Shown in pieces: positions 34,400 to 44,030 of a stretch of DNA of 64,000 nt. This DNA is from Suttonella sp. R2A3 (lineage in GTDB: Bacteria; Pseudomonadota; Gammaproteobacteria; Cardiobacteriales; Cardiobacteriaceae). The stretch is from contig NZ_CP090975.1 of NCBI RefSeq assembly GCF_021513215.1, forward strand, positions 1,419,501-1,483,500, in the 5' to 3' direction. The notes beneath the pieces were generated by a model. It saw only the letters and a list, made by a program, of their open reading frames with translations, was not told the DNA's origin and ran no database searches. The translations under genes were made by a program, and so were the position numbers. Position 1 is the stretch's first letter. Each line of letters starts with the position of its first letter.

Positions 34400-35598
34400 T
34401 AGCGGCCACCCCAGCGCTCAGGGTGCCCTAATGCGCGATAACACATCGCGATGCTGAGCAGCATCAACACAATACTGGCGATAATGAGCCCCGCTAAGAT
34501 TGGCAAAACCGCTTGCCAGGGCGAGCCTTGCTCAAGCAGCATCACTTGAATATGTAAATAATGGGTGAGCGGTAGGGCGTTGGCGATGTTTTGCGCGCCT
34601 TCAGGCATCATTGGCAGAGGAAACGTCATGCCGCTAAAAGCGTACGCTGGCGCAGTAATCAGCGCCGCGCTCGATAGGCCCATGCGTAGTGAAATCGGGG
34701 TGGCTGCGAGCAGCACACCGAGCCACAGCGAGATGGAAATCAGCAGGTAGTAGGCGAGAAAACACAGCCACCACGCGATCGGGCTGATGGTGCTGTGTTC
34801 GCTAATCAGCGATAGGCTAAATGCACCCCAGATGGTGTAACCGATCATCGGCCAAAACAGCTTGCCGTGCAAGGCAAACATCATCCCGAGGTAGTCGTTA
34901 TGCGGTTGATGTTTCGCTGAGCCAAGCGAGCCGTAATAGCGCGTGCGCAGGGTTTTGTCGCGCAGCTCACGGCCAAAACCATACGCACCGGCAACCGTGG
35001 CGAGAATATGCAGCAGTGCAGGGATTAAGGTGGCGGCGATGAAGGATTGGTAGTTGGTAGTGGGGTTAAACGCCATCTGACTATCGCTGGTCAGCGGCAT
35101 AATCGCCGGCATGAGGTTTTGTGGCGGCATGCCTTGTGCGGTGATGAGCTGCTGTTGCACACCGGCAGAAAAGGTGGTGACCACTTGGCGTACATCGCGC
35201 TGGATGACGCCAGAATAGGTGCCGTATTGGGCGTTAATATCGGCAAGCACTGGTGAGGCCTTACCTTCGATGATGTTGCGTGAAAAATCGTGCGGGATGG
35301 TGATGATCGCGTACACGTCTGTGCTTTGCATCGCCTGCTCGGCTTCACGGGCATCGCTCGCTGACAGCGCGATATGCATGCCGGGGGCGGCATCGAGCAT
35401 CCGCGTGAGCTCGCGTGAAGCGCTGCTATGGTCCTGATCGAGCACAGCGATGGGTAATTTATGGGTGAGCCCTGCTGAGAACGTCCACCAAAGCAGGGCG
35501 ACCACCAGCAGCGGCAGCCATAAAACCATCGCTTGATCCCAGCTGTTACGCTCGAATGAGCGCCATTCTAAGATCGCGCTGCGGAAAAATGTATTCAA
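34399..35598 (-). CDS. ABC-2 type permease, first of pair
   Basis: A 399-residue paralogue of the next gene with the same layout: N-terminal helix (about 25-45), periplasmic domain containing LDQDHSSASRELTRMLDAAP, and a cluster of C-terminal helices. The shared (V/L)DQDxSxxSR start of the periplasmic domain marks the YhhJ-type group. It overlaps the HlyD gene by 4 bp and its partner by 1 bp. Confidence 0.85.
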   Translation of the reverse strand: MNTFFRSAILEWRSFERNSWDQAMVLWLPLLVVALLWWTFSAGLTHKLPIAVLDQDHSSASRELTRMLDAAPGMHIALSASDAREAEQAMQSTDVYAIITIPHDFSRNIIEGKASPVLADINAQYGTYSGVIQRDVRQVVTTFSAGVQQQLITAQGMPPQNLMPAIMPLTSDSQMAFNPTTNYQSFIAATLIPALLHILATVAGAYGFGRELRDKTLRTRYYGSLGSAKHQPHNDYLGMMFALHGKLFWPMIGYTIWGAFSLSLISEHSTISPIAWWLCFLAYYLLISISLWLGVLLAATPISLRMGLSSAALITAPAYAFSGMTFPLPMMPEGAQNIANALPLTHYLHIQVMLLEQGSPWQAVLPILAGLIIASIVLMLLSIAMCYRALGHPERWGGR

Positions 35599-36578
35599 GG
35601 GGTATCCGGCAGATTAACCAGCACACTCATACCCGGGCGCATATCTTTGATTGGCTCAAGCGGACGCGCTTTAACGGTAAAGGTGCGCATATCATAGCCT
35701 TCGCTGTTGCGCGTGGGGCGCCAGATCGCATAATCCGGCATGACGGCGCTGGTGTACACGCGAAAACGCACTTTACGGTTCTCTAACGCTGGGATCTCGC
35801 CGTTAAATTCGCTATCCAAGGCGAAGTGGCGAATATAATCTTCGCGAATATTGAGCACCAGATATTGATCGCTGAGATCAACCACGCTCACAATCGGCAC
35901 GCCTTGAGCAACGATCTCACCCACATCAGGGATCACTTCGCTAATCTCGCCGGCAACTGGACTACGCAGCCGGCTTTCATCGCGTGCAACTTCTGCTTGT
36001 GCGACTTGTGCGGCGATTGATGCGGCTTGCGCTTCAGCGGCAGCGATATCTTCGCTGCGTGCACCTTCGCGCGCCATGTCGTACTGCGCTTGTGCGGCGT
36101 CACGTTGCTCGAGGGCGTTGCGGTATTGTGCGTAGGTTTCGTCGCGTTTTTGCTTGCTGATCAGTCCTTCATCGGCCAAGGCGCTCACCCGAGCCCATGA
36201 TTGCTCGGCAAAGGTCGCGCCGGCTTGAGCGCGATCGAGTTGTGCTTTAGCCATCGCGATTTCCTGCGGTCGTGCACCGCTTTTTGCTTTATCAACTAAC
36301 GCTTGTGCCGCGTCATAGCCAGCTTGCGCTTGGGCGACTTTGGCATCAATCTCTGGCGCGTCTAAGCGCATGATCGGTGTGCCGACTTCGACTTGATCGC
36401 CTTCGCGCACTAACAGTTCGCCAATGCGCCCCGGAACTTTAGCGCCAACGCGCGTTTCTTTGGCTTCAAGCTGACCCTGAAAGACCACAGGCTGCGGTTG
36501 TGTAGCGACGGTGTAGCCATAAATGGTTGCAATAATCAGCCCGGTGAGCAGGGTGAATGCGAGTATTTTTTTAATCAT
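35595..36578 (-). CDS. HlyD-family periplasmic adaptor
   Basis: A 327-residue membrane-fusion protein linking the inner-membrane permeases to the TolC-like channel. One N-terminal helix anchors it (FTLLTGLIIATIYGY). The lipoyl-like half-motif GAKVPGRIGELLVREGDQV is followed by a long alanine/glutamine-rich coiled-coil hairpin (about 75-190) and the second half-motif LRSPVAGEISEVIPDVGEIV. ATG 36578 overlaps the tolC-like stop by 8 bp and has GAGG upstream; longer in-frame starts would read through the neighbour. Confidence 0.88.
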   Translation of the reverse strand: MIKKILAFTLLTGLIIATIYGYTVATQPQPVVFQGQLEAKETRVGAKVPGRIGELLVREGDQVEVGTPIMRLDAPEIDAKVAQAQAGYDAAQALVDKAKSGARPQEIAMAKAQLDRAQAGATFAEQSWARVSALADEGLISKQKRDETYAQYRNALEQRDAAQAQYDMAREGARSEDIAAAEAQAASIAAQVAQAEVARDESRLRSPVAGEISEVIPDVGEIVAQGVPIVSVVDLSDQYLVLNIREDYIRHFALDSEFNGEIPALENRKVRFRVYTSAVMPDYAIWRPTRNSEGYDMRTFTVKARPLEPIKDMRPGMSVLVNLPDTP

Positions 36579-38103
36579 AGAGCGCCTCATCAATGCGCAC
36601 ATCGGCACGCAGTTGATAGTCAATAAAGGTTTCAGGAATGCCTGCGCTATCAAGCAAATCGGCTAAGGCGAGCAAATAATCATAGGCAGACTGTGCGCGC
36701 TCGGTGCGCACTTTCGCAAGGTTGGTCTCACTGTCAATCGCATCTTGTGCGGTAGCGAGTCCTTCAGCGAACCCACGGCTCGCTAGTCGTGCTTGCTCAC
36801 GCGCCAGTGGCAGTTGTGCAGAATGCGCGGCAAAGCGTGCGAGTGCATCTTCGACCGCGAGATAATGCTTTTTCACCAATAGACGAATATCGGATTGCGC
36901 TTGCGCACGCACCGCACTGATTTGCTGTTGCTGTATATCCGCGGCTTCGATCATTTTTTGCCGATCAATACCGCTCCACAAGGTATAGCGCATATTAACC
37001 CCGACCATCCAATCGGCGTCGTGTGCGCGGATGTCGTGTCGCCCGAGTACGCTGATTGACGGCTTAAACGCCCCTTCGGAAAAATCTTTCATCGCGCTGA
37101 CTTGATGCTCTTTGGCGTCAATTTTCGCAAAGCCCGGGAAATGGCTGATTGCTTGGTCTTGGAAGAATTGCAGCGGTGGTAGTGGGGTGCGGTCGACAAA
37201 AATCGCGTTGGCCGGCTGAATGTCGGGCTGATTCACTAAGGCTGCTAAGCCGGCTTCTGTCAGCGCGACGCGGTTTCTCGCCTGCTCAACCTCCATTTGT
37301 GCGTCGCTAAGCGCTGCTTGAGCTTCCAGGCGCTCTTTGCGCGCGATCATGCCTTGGTCGTAAAAACGCTGCGCCATGTGGTCGTGTCCGGCGATGGTGC
37401 GCTTGGCTTGTTCGCGTACGCGCAGCGCCATTTTCGCCAGTTGCAAGCCAAAATAGCGCTCAATTAAGGTGCGCTGCAGCCCTTGTTCCACGCTGGCAAG
37501 GTTACTTTGCGCTTCTTCTGCGCGCGCGCCAACTAAGTCTTGCATCGCTTCTAAACGGCCACCGCTATAGACTGGCCACACCGCGCTTAATGCAGCGTTG
37601 GTGTAGGTGTCTTCGCGTTGCAGGTCGATCGGGTTGGGTAGCAGGTTGCCCGCTTGTGAAAAATCCGGCAACGATAAGCCCGGGATTGGTGGCAGTTGCC
37701 CTAAGAATTGATCAACTTGTCCGCCAAGCGCGTTGATGCGGTTTTGCACATCGCTGGTGTCTAAATCGGCATTCACACGATAGCGCGCGGCAGTGGCGCT
37801 GACAAAAACCCACGGTTTGTTGATGCCATCGAGTGCTTCACTTTGTAGTGTTTTCGCAGCCACATCAGCTTGTGCGGCTTGCAGCGATGGTGATTGCTGG
37901 GTGGTTTGTGCGAGCGCATCGGCAAAGGTTAGCGTGGTTAATCGTGGCGTGGGCGCGAGGGTGGAACGACTAACAGGTGCTGCGCTGCTCACAAACGCCT
38001 CTGCGGTCTCTCCCGCAGGCGGTGCGTAATCCAAGCTGCCCCAGTCAGCCAATGCAGCAAGTGGTAACAACGTGCTGAAAAAAACAAGGGTGCGAAACGA
38101 CAT
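36571..38103 (-). CDS. TolC-family outer membrane efflux protein
   Basis: A 510-residue outer-membrane factor, first gene of the export cassette. A signal peptide (LVFFSTLLPLAALA) is followed by two repeats of the TolC architecture, each with long heptad helices. A proline-rich extension (about 25-60) precedes the first repeat. ATG 38103 gives a clean signal peptide; an upstream TTG is possible. The AT-rich leader contains AAACAATCGTTT, a small inverted repeat that might bind a regulator. Confidence 0.87.
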   Translation of the reverse strand: MSFRTLVFFSTLLPLAALADWGSLDYAPPAGETAEAFVSSAAPVSRSTLAPTPRLTTLTFADALAQTTQQSPSLQAAQADVAAKTLQSEALDGINKPWVFVSATAARYRVNADLDTSDVQNRINALGGQVDQFLGQLPPIPGLSLPDFSQAGNLLPNPIDLQREDTYTNAALSAVWPVYSGGRLEAMQDLVGARAEEAQSNLASVEQGLQRTLIERYFGLQLAKMALRVREQAKRTIAGHDHMAQRFYDQGMIARKERLEAQAALSDAQMEVEQARNRVALTEAGLAALVNQPDIQPANAIFVDRTPLPPLQFFQDQAISHFPGFAKIDAKEHQVSAMKDFSEGAFKPSISVLGRHDIRAHDADWMVGVNMRYTLWSGIDRQKMIEAADIQQQQISAVRAQAQSDIRLLVKKHYLAVEDALARFAAHSAQLPLAREQARLASRGFAEGLATAQDAIDSETNLAKVRTERAQSAYDYLLALADLLDSAGIPETFIDYQLRADVRIDEALYD

Positions 38104-38175
38104 GATACGAATAAATAACAAACAATCGTTTATTTTAACAAATAAAGCGACTTAGGGCAGTGACAGATGGTTAAA

Positions 38176-38251
38176 CGAGCGCAACGGGCGCTCGAAGTTA
38201 GCGATTAAAGTGCAGCGCGGTAATCACATAAAGGTGTGTGATTACCGCGCT
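38176..38251 (-). other. two tandem hairpins downstream of putA
   Basis: A 15-bp perfect stem, AGCGCGGTAATCACA (38214-38228) with TGTGATTACCGCGCT (38237-38251) around an 8-nt loop, and a 7-bp stem, CGAGCGC (38176-38182) with GCGCTCG (38188-38194). Both lie between the putA stop and the tolC-like start. Only a short T-run follows the second, so termination or 3' protection of putA mRNA is likely but not certain. Confidence 0.7.
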
Positions 38252-38262
38252 AACGGGGTGCT

Positions 38263-41200
38263 TTAGAGCGAAAGTAGCTCGATGTTACCACCAGCGGCTG
38301 CGGTATTCACCGAAATACTCTGCTCAAAGAGCAAGTGTGCGAGCACATTCGGGTTCGCCGCGATACCTTGGCTGCCTGTTCTGATTGGCGATTCAGTTAA
38401 GCACGGCAAGATGGCGCCTTCGCGCTGTGCCCATTGCTCGCGTTGTTTCGCGCGCCAAGCTTTGCTGCCAGAGAGCATCAAAGCGCTTAAGCCAGGGTGG
38501 TTGAGGTTCACGTTTTTGCTTGAGATGCCTTGAACAACGTCTTCATCGATGCCGGCTTTAGCGAACCAATCTGCCCATTGTTGTGGTAAATCGGTGACCA
38601 GTACGCTGTTACCAGACAAGACGGCAGCCACGATTTGCAGCAAGGCTTGTGTATCGGGCTGCTCGTGCATCTGTAAGATAACGCCACGTGCATAGCAGCG
38701 CCATTCGTTGTTCTCACCAGTCACACCGGGCATCTTAACTAGGGTGCGCAATTTTGCGGCAGTTTTGCTCAGTGCGTGAATTGCTTGCGCAAATGACTCA
38801 TCGTTACCAAGATTCAGCGTTTTAGCCGAGTTTGCGAGCTGTTCAGCAATCTCAGGCGCTTGTTTAGCGGCTTTAACGTCCCAAATGCGCGCTAGCGATT
38901 GGGCGTGCTTAAACGCTTCGTCAAAGGTAATTTCCGAAGAAAGCGTTGCTGCTGTATCACCTGAGCCTTGATATTCTGGCGTGTCAGCCTGCATAAAGCG
39001 ATAGACGTATTGTGGGCCGCCGGCTTTAGGACCGGTGCCGGAGAGGCCATGGCCACCAAAAGGTTGTGAGCCGACAATCGCACCGATCTGGTTGCGGTTA
39101 ACATAAATATTGCCCACGTGCAGATGTTGCGCAAACCAGTGCTGGCGCTCTTCAATGCGTGAATGTAAGCAGCCAGTTAAGCCGTAGCCGAGATTATTGA
39201 TGCCTTCGACCAATTTTCTAATGCCACCTGATGGGAATTTGAGCACATGCAAGATTGGGCCAAACTGCTCGTCGCCCATTTCTTTGATATCGCGAATCTC
39301 GATGATCGTTGGCGCAAAAAACACCCCGGTTTGTGGCAAGCCGTTTTCGCCTTCGTGACGAATCAGCACTTGCTCAGCATGCTCTTGCACATACCCTTCG
39401 AGTTTATCGCGCGCCGCTTCGTCAATCAGCGGGCCAACGTCGATATTGTTCGCCACGGTATCGCCAATTTGACGAGCACGTAGCGCGCCTTTAATCATCG
39501 ACAGCGTTTCTTCATACACATCTTCTTGGATGCACAGGACGCGCAGCGCAGAACAGCGCTGGCCCGCGCTTTGAAACGCGGACATCATGACTGCATCAAC
39601 CACTTGCTCTGGTAGCGCGGTACTATCGACAATCATCGCGTTTTGACCGCCAGTTTCGGCAATCAGTGTGCGCTCTTGGCCATCAGCCATCAAGCTTTTC
39701 TGGATGATTTTCGCGGTTGCAGTTGAGCCAGTGAACGCCACACCACAGATCGCCGGGTTGCTGGTCAATGCTGCACCAATTTCTGGGCCACCGATCACCA
39801 ATTGGATGGCCTCACGTGGGAAGCCAACTTCGTGCATCAGGCTTACGGCGTAATGAGCGATAATCGGGGTTTGTCCGGCGGGTTTGGCGACTACCGTATT
39901 GCCGGCCATCAAAGCGGCGATGATTTGTCCGGTGAAAATCGCCAGTGGGAAGTTCCAAGGGCTGATACACACCCACACACCTTGTGCGCTCATGCCGCCT
40001 TCGGCGTCGATACGCTCGATTTCATCAGCGTAATAACGACAAAAATCAACCGCTTCGCGCATTTCAGCGACCGCGTCCCCCCACATTTTACCAGCTTCAA
40101 AGATGCACAAACGCAGCCAGTCATCCATGTGTGCCTCGTATTGATCAGCGAGTGCGCGAGTAAGGGCGGCGCGGTGTTTGGCGCTGGTTTGCGACCAAGC
40201 GCTGAAGCCTTGTTCGGCAGCGGTGATCGCTTGTTTGGCTAAGGCTTCATCAGCTTCGCACACTGTGCCAATGCGGCGGTTGCGGTCTGCTGGTGAGTTG
40301 ACGTCTTTGGCCTGGCTCATATCCGGTTGATAATCGACCACTAGTGAGGCGGCTTGCCAATCCGGCTTTTCTTTTAATATGTTGCGGAAATGCTCGATCA
40401 CCGGTGGGAAGGTGAGGTCAAAGCCTTTACTGTTCGTGCGCGTTGGGTAAATGTCGCGAGGTAGCGGGATATGCTCGTTAGTAACATTATCCAGCGCGGC
40501 AACTTTTGCTACCGGGTCGGTCAATAGCTGATCTGCGCTGACTTCATCATTACTGATGTGGTTAACAAACGATGAGTTGGCGCCGTTTTCTAACAGGCGG
40601 CGAACGAGATAGGAGAGTAAGTCTTTATGGGTGCCGACCGGGGCATAAATACGCGAAGGCACTTTACGCTCGCCTTTCTCGACCACTTCTGCGTGCAGGA
40701 CTTCGCCCATGCCGTGTAAGCGCTGGAGTTCGAATTCGAGATCTTTATCAGCGGTGATCGCTAAGATCGCAGCCACGGTGTGCGCGTTATGGGTGGCGAA
40801 TTGCGGGAAGATTTCATCTTGTGCGCCGAGCATTTTGCGTGCACATGCTAAATACGACACATCGGTATTGTCTTTGCGGGTAAAGACCGGATAGCCCGCG
40901 AGGCCTTGCTCTTGGTACCATTTGATCTCGCTATCCCAATACGCGCCTTTAACCAGGCGCACCATAAAGCGACGGTTATGCTTTTGGCCAAGTGCAATCA
41001 ACCAATCGAGCAATTCCGGGCAGCGCTTTTGATACGCTTGAACGGCTAGCCCCAAACCTTGCCAGTCTTTGAGCGATTCGTCTTCACACAGCGCTTTAAT
41101 CACATCCATCGACAGTTCTAAACGCCACGCTTCTTCGGCATCAATGGTTAAACCAATATTGTATTTTTTCGCGCGTTTACAGAGCTCAAGCATGCGCTCG

Positions 41201-41979
41201 ATTAGCTCAGGCACACACTGATCTTCGGTCATTACTTCATAACGCGGGTGAATCGCGGATAATTTGACCGACAGGCCTGAGTTATCAATCGGGTTGCCCT
41301 GGCTTTGCGCCATACCGATCGCCTCAAGCGCATTGAGATACGATTGGTAATAGCGCTCAGCGTCGCGCTCGGTGCGCGCGCCTTCACCTAACATATCAAA
41401 GGAATAGCGGTAGCCGCGCTCCTGCATTTTTTTGCCGCGCTTCATCGCGGTTTCGATGGTTTCACCAAGGATAAATTGTTTACCCATGATTTTAATCCCT
41501 TGGCGGACGGCGTTACGGATCACGGGTTCGCTGGAGTTACGCATCAAGCGCTGTAGCGTGTTGCCAAAGCGTTCCTCGTCTTCACGACCAAAATTTACCA
41601 CTTTGCCGGTAAAGAGCATGCCCCAAGTGGCCGCGTTGACCCAAAATGAATCGCTTTTACCGACGTGCGAACGCCATTTTGCGCGGCCAAATTTGTCGTA
41701 AATCAGTTCATCGAGTGTGTCAGAATCGGGCACACGCATCATCGCTTCGGCCAAACACATCAAGGCAATGCCTTCTTCGCTCGACAGGGCGTATTCTTGT
41801 AAAAACGCATCGAGAAGACCGACACCTTCACCAGCGCGAATCGCGTCAATCAAGCCGCGACCAATCTCGCTGACTCGATCAAGTTCGCCTTCTTGCCAAG
41901 CAGCAGCCTCTAATAAACGTTGTACCGCTTTAGCTTCGTCTGCTAGGTACCACTGCCGAAATGTCGCTAAATCACTCAA
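38263..41979 (-). CDS. putA: bifunctional proline dehydrogenase / P5C dehydrogenase
   Basis: Oxidises proline to glutamate in two steps with channelled pyrroline-5-carboxylate. 1238 residues. The FAD barrel has RLVKGAYWDSEIKWYQ and YAPVGTHKDLLSYLVRRLLE; the ALDH half has ETGGQNAMIVDSTALPE and the catalytic cysteine in SAGQRCSALR. A C-terminal ALDH-like flap domain ends in ISVNTAAAGGNIELLSL, the conserved tail of long PutAs. The N-terminal ribbon-helix-helix DNA-binding domain of E. coli PutA is missing, so this type B protein cannot repress its own gene. Proline, like betaine, is an osmolyte. Confidence 0.95.
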   Translation of the reverse strand: MSDLATFRQWYLADEAKAVQRLLEAAAWQEGELDRVSEIGRGLIDAIRAGEGVGLLDAFLQEYALSSEEGIALMCLAEAMMRVPDSDTLDELIYDKFGRAKWRSHVGKSDSFWVNAATWGMLFTGKVVNFGREDEERFGNTLQRLMRNSSEPVIRNAVRQGIKIMGKQFILGETIETAMKRGKKMQERGYRYSFDMLGEGARTERDAERYYQSYLNALEAIGMAQSQGNPIDNSGLSVKLSAIHPRYEVMTEDQCVPELIERMLELCKRAKKYNIGLTIDAEEAWRLELSMDVIKALCEDESLKDWQGLGLAVQAYQKRCPELLDWLIALGQKHNRRFMVRLVKGAYWDSEIKWYQEQGLAGYPVFTRKDNTDVSYLACARKMLGAQDEIFPQFATHNAHTVAAILAITADKDLEFELQRLHGMGEVLHAEVVEKGERKVPSRIYAPVGTHKDLLSYLVRRLLENGANSSFVNHISNDEVSADQLLTDPVAKVAALDNVTNEHIPLPRDIYPTRTNSKGFDLTFPPVIEHFRNILKEKPDWQAASLVVDYQPDMSQAKDVNSPADRNRRIGTVCEADEALAKQAITAAEQGFSAWSQTSAKHRAALTRALADQYEAHMDDWLRLCIFEAGKMWGDAVAEMREAVDFCRYYADEIERIDAEGGMSAQGVWVCISPWNFPLAIFTGQIIAALMAGNTVVAKPAGQTPIIAHYAVSLMHEVGFPREAIQLVIGGPEIGAALTSNPAICGVAFTGSTATAKIIQKSLMADGQERTLIAETGGQNAMIVDSTALPEQVVDAVMMSAFQSAGQRCSALRVLCIQEDVYEETLSMIKGALRARQIGDTVANNIDVGPLIDEAARDKLEGYVQEHAEQVLIRHEGENGLPQTGVFFAPTIIEIRDIKEMGDEQFGPILHVLKFPSGGIRKLVEGINNLGYGLTGCLHSRIEERQHWFAQHLHVGNIYVNRNQIGAIVGSQPFGGHGLSGTGPKAGGPQYVYRFMQADTPEYQGSGDTAATLSSEITFDEAFKHAQSLARIWDVKAAKQAPEIAEQLANSAKTLNLGNDESFAQAIHALSKTAAKLRTLVKMPGVTGENNEWRCYARGVILQMHEQPDTQALLQIVAAVLSGNSVLVTDLPQQWADWFAKAGIDEDVVQGISSKNVNLNHPGLSALMLSGSKAWRAKQREQWAQREGAILPCLTESPIRTGSQGIAANPNVLAHLLFEQSISVNTAAAGGNIELLSL

Positions 41980-42090
41980 TGTTAACTCCTGAATTGGTTC
42001 AAAAATGATGGGTTATGTAGTGTAACGCATACGATACGATAAAACAGTATCTACGTTAGTTTTTCTAAACAAGATGATACAAAAATTCTA

Positions 42091-42570
42091 TTAATACTTT
42101 TCTAATAAGGCTTTTTCAGCGTCTGACCAATGTAAGGGTTGATCGCTGCTTAACTGGATTAGCTTGAGCAGCGCTAGACTATCTAAGCCGTTAAGCTCCG
42201 GTTTACTGCTGTCGGTAATTGGCTGATGGGGGTCAGCGCCGTGATCGATTAAATAGCGAATCAACGACGCATTGGCGAAAATGATCGCGTTATTTAATGG
42301 CGATAGTCCGTATTGATCAGGCTGATGAATGTCACAACCGCGCGCCAGCGCAGCATCGAGTGCCGCGAGCACATCTTCATGGCCAACACCTGGCAGGCCA
42401 TCGCTGGCGATTAACTGCGGCAGTATCGGCAGCACTTGATCGTTATAGCTGATAAAACAGCGTGAGTCATCAACATAATCCCATTGCATCATCGCCTCAA
42501 GATGCGCATCGTTGGTGGCGAACGCCGCAGCGCTCGCCAATGTCGCCGTAATAAAAATCGCTCGGATCAT
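42091..42570 (-). CDS. exported ankyrin-repeat protein
   Basis: A 159-residue protein with a signal peptide (FITATLASAAAFA before TNDAH). Two ankyrin repeats are visible: a weak one around DVLAALDAALARGCDIHQPDQ and a clear one, GLSPLNNAIIFANASLIRYL followed by IDHGADPHQP. Cysteines at RCFISY and RGCDIH could pair in the periplasm. It overlaps the pyruvate kinase gene by 4 bp and is co-transcribed with it; partner unknown. Confidence 0.78.
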   Translation of the reverse strand: MIRAIFITATLASAAAFATNDAHLEAMMQWDYVDDSRCFISYNDQVLPILPQLIASDGLPGVGHEDVLAALDAALARGCDIHQPDQYGLSPLNNAIIFANASLIRYLIDHGADPHQPITDSSKPELNGLDSLALLKLIQLSSDQPLHWSDAEKALLEKY

Positions 42571-44021
42571 TGCGCGCGCGAGATTTGCAGGGTGTTGGTT
42601 GAGCCGGGTTTGCCCATGGTCACACCGCTGGTGATTACATACAGATCGCCGCTATCGACCACACCACGCCAACGCAGATGGGCTTCAGCTTCTTGAATCG
42701 CGGTTTGGTGATCAAGCCCGGTATCGAGCATCAACGGGCGCACCCCACGATACATGCACATTTTGCGCTGCACCAAACGGTTGCCGGTGAGTGCGTAAAT
42801 CGGGATATTAATGCCAAAACGGCTAATATGAAACGCGGTGCTGCCACTTTCAGTGAGCGCGACAATTGCTTTGGCGTTGAGCTGACGCGCGGTGAATACA
42901 GCGCCACTGGCGATACTGTGATCAATGCGCGAGGTGTTTTCGACATGGATATCCGCGCCGGTCAGTGGGTCTTGCGCCTGCTCGGCGGCTGAACAAATTT
43001 GCGCCATGCTGCGTACGGTTTCAAATGGATACTGCCCGACTGCGGTTTCTGCACTCAGCATCACCGCATCGCTGCCATCAAGCACGGCGTTTGCAACATC
43101 ACTCACCTCGGCGCGGGTTGGCACAGGATTGGTGATCATACTTTCCATCATTTGCGTGGCGGTGATCGTGAAGCGGCGCATGGCGCGCGCTTTTTTAATG
43201 ATCTTTTTCTGCAGTGAAGGAACCGCCGCATTGCCGACTTCAACCGCCAAATCACCACGCGCGACCATCACTCCATCACATAAATAAAGAATTTCTTCGA
43301 GATTCTCGATCGCCTCGGTGCGCTCGATTTTGGCAATCAGGCCTGGGCGATGGTAGCTGTGTGCGGCTTGAGCGAGTAAACGTCGCGCCAAATCCATATC
43401 AGCAGCGGATTTTACAAAGCTGATTGCGAGGTAATCGGCGCCAATCTCTACCGCGGTTTTTAAGTCTTCGTGGTCTTTATCGGTGAGCGCGCCGGCAGAA
43501 ATCCCGCCGCCTTGTTTGTTGATACCTTTATTGCTTTTCAGCACCGCGTCGTTTTGAATTTCAGTGTGAATTTCATCGCCTTCAACACTGGTGACTGTCA
43601 CAGTCAACAGACCATCGTCGAGTAATAACACATCGCCGGGTTTGACATCACGCGGCAGCGCACGATAATCGAGTCCGACGCGTTCTGCGCTGCCTTCGCC
43701 TTCAAAGGCGGCATCTAAAATGAAGTTGTCGCCTTGTTTGAGCTCCACCTTGTCGCCTTTGATTTTGCCGACGCGAACTTTTGGCCCTTGTAAGTCGGCA
43801 ATAATCGCCACTTCGCGTCCGGCGCGCTCGGAAGCCTCACGTACGCGTCGCGCGTTTTCAGCGTGTATTTCCGGGGTGCCATGACTGAAATTCAGGCGAA
43901 TGACGTTTAAGCCCACGCGAATCATATGCTCCAAGATTTCCGGCGAATTGCTGGCCGGGCCGAGGGTAGCAATGATTTTTGTGTGGTGATGAATCCGGGT
44001 GAGATCTCGATTTTTAGCCAT
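42567..44021 (-). CDS. pyk: pyruvate kinase
   Basis: Last step of glycolysis, phosphoenolpyruvate plus ADP to pyruvate plus ATP. 484 residues, in the bacterial range. TKIIATLGPASNSPEILEHM opens the barrel; IRLNFSHG, LIAKIERTEAIENLEEIL (with the catalytic lysine), VMVARGDLAVEVG and TATQMMESMI are all present, and the C-terminal regulatory domain follows. It lies 9 bp after the 5-formyl-THF cyclo-ligase gene on the minus strand. Confidence 0.95.
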   Translation of the reverse strand: MAKNRDLTRIHHHTKIIATLGPASNSPEILEHMIRVGLNVIRLNFSHGTPEIHAENARRVREASERAGREVAIIADLQGPKVRVGKIKGDKVELKQGDNFILDAAFEGEGSAERVGLDYRALPRDVKPGDVLLLDDGLLTVTVTSVEGDEIHTEIQNDAVLKSNKGINKQGGGISAGALTDKDHEDLKTAVEIGADYLAISFVKSAADMDLARRLLAQAAHSYHRPGLIAKIERTEAIENLEEILYLCDGVMVARGDLAVEVGNAAVPSLQKKIIKKARAMRRFTITATQMMESMITNPVPTRAEVSDVANAVLDGSDAVMLSAETAVGQYPFETVRSMAQICSAAEQAQDPLTGADIHVENTSRIDHSIASGAVFTARQLNAKAIVALTESGSTAFHISRFGINIPIYALTGNRLVQRKMCMYRGVRPLMLDTGLDHQTAIQEAEAHLRWRGVVDSGDLYVITSGVTMGKPGSTNTLQISRAQ

Positions 44022-44030
44022 GATTAGATC

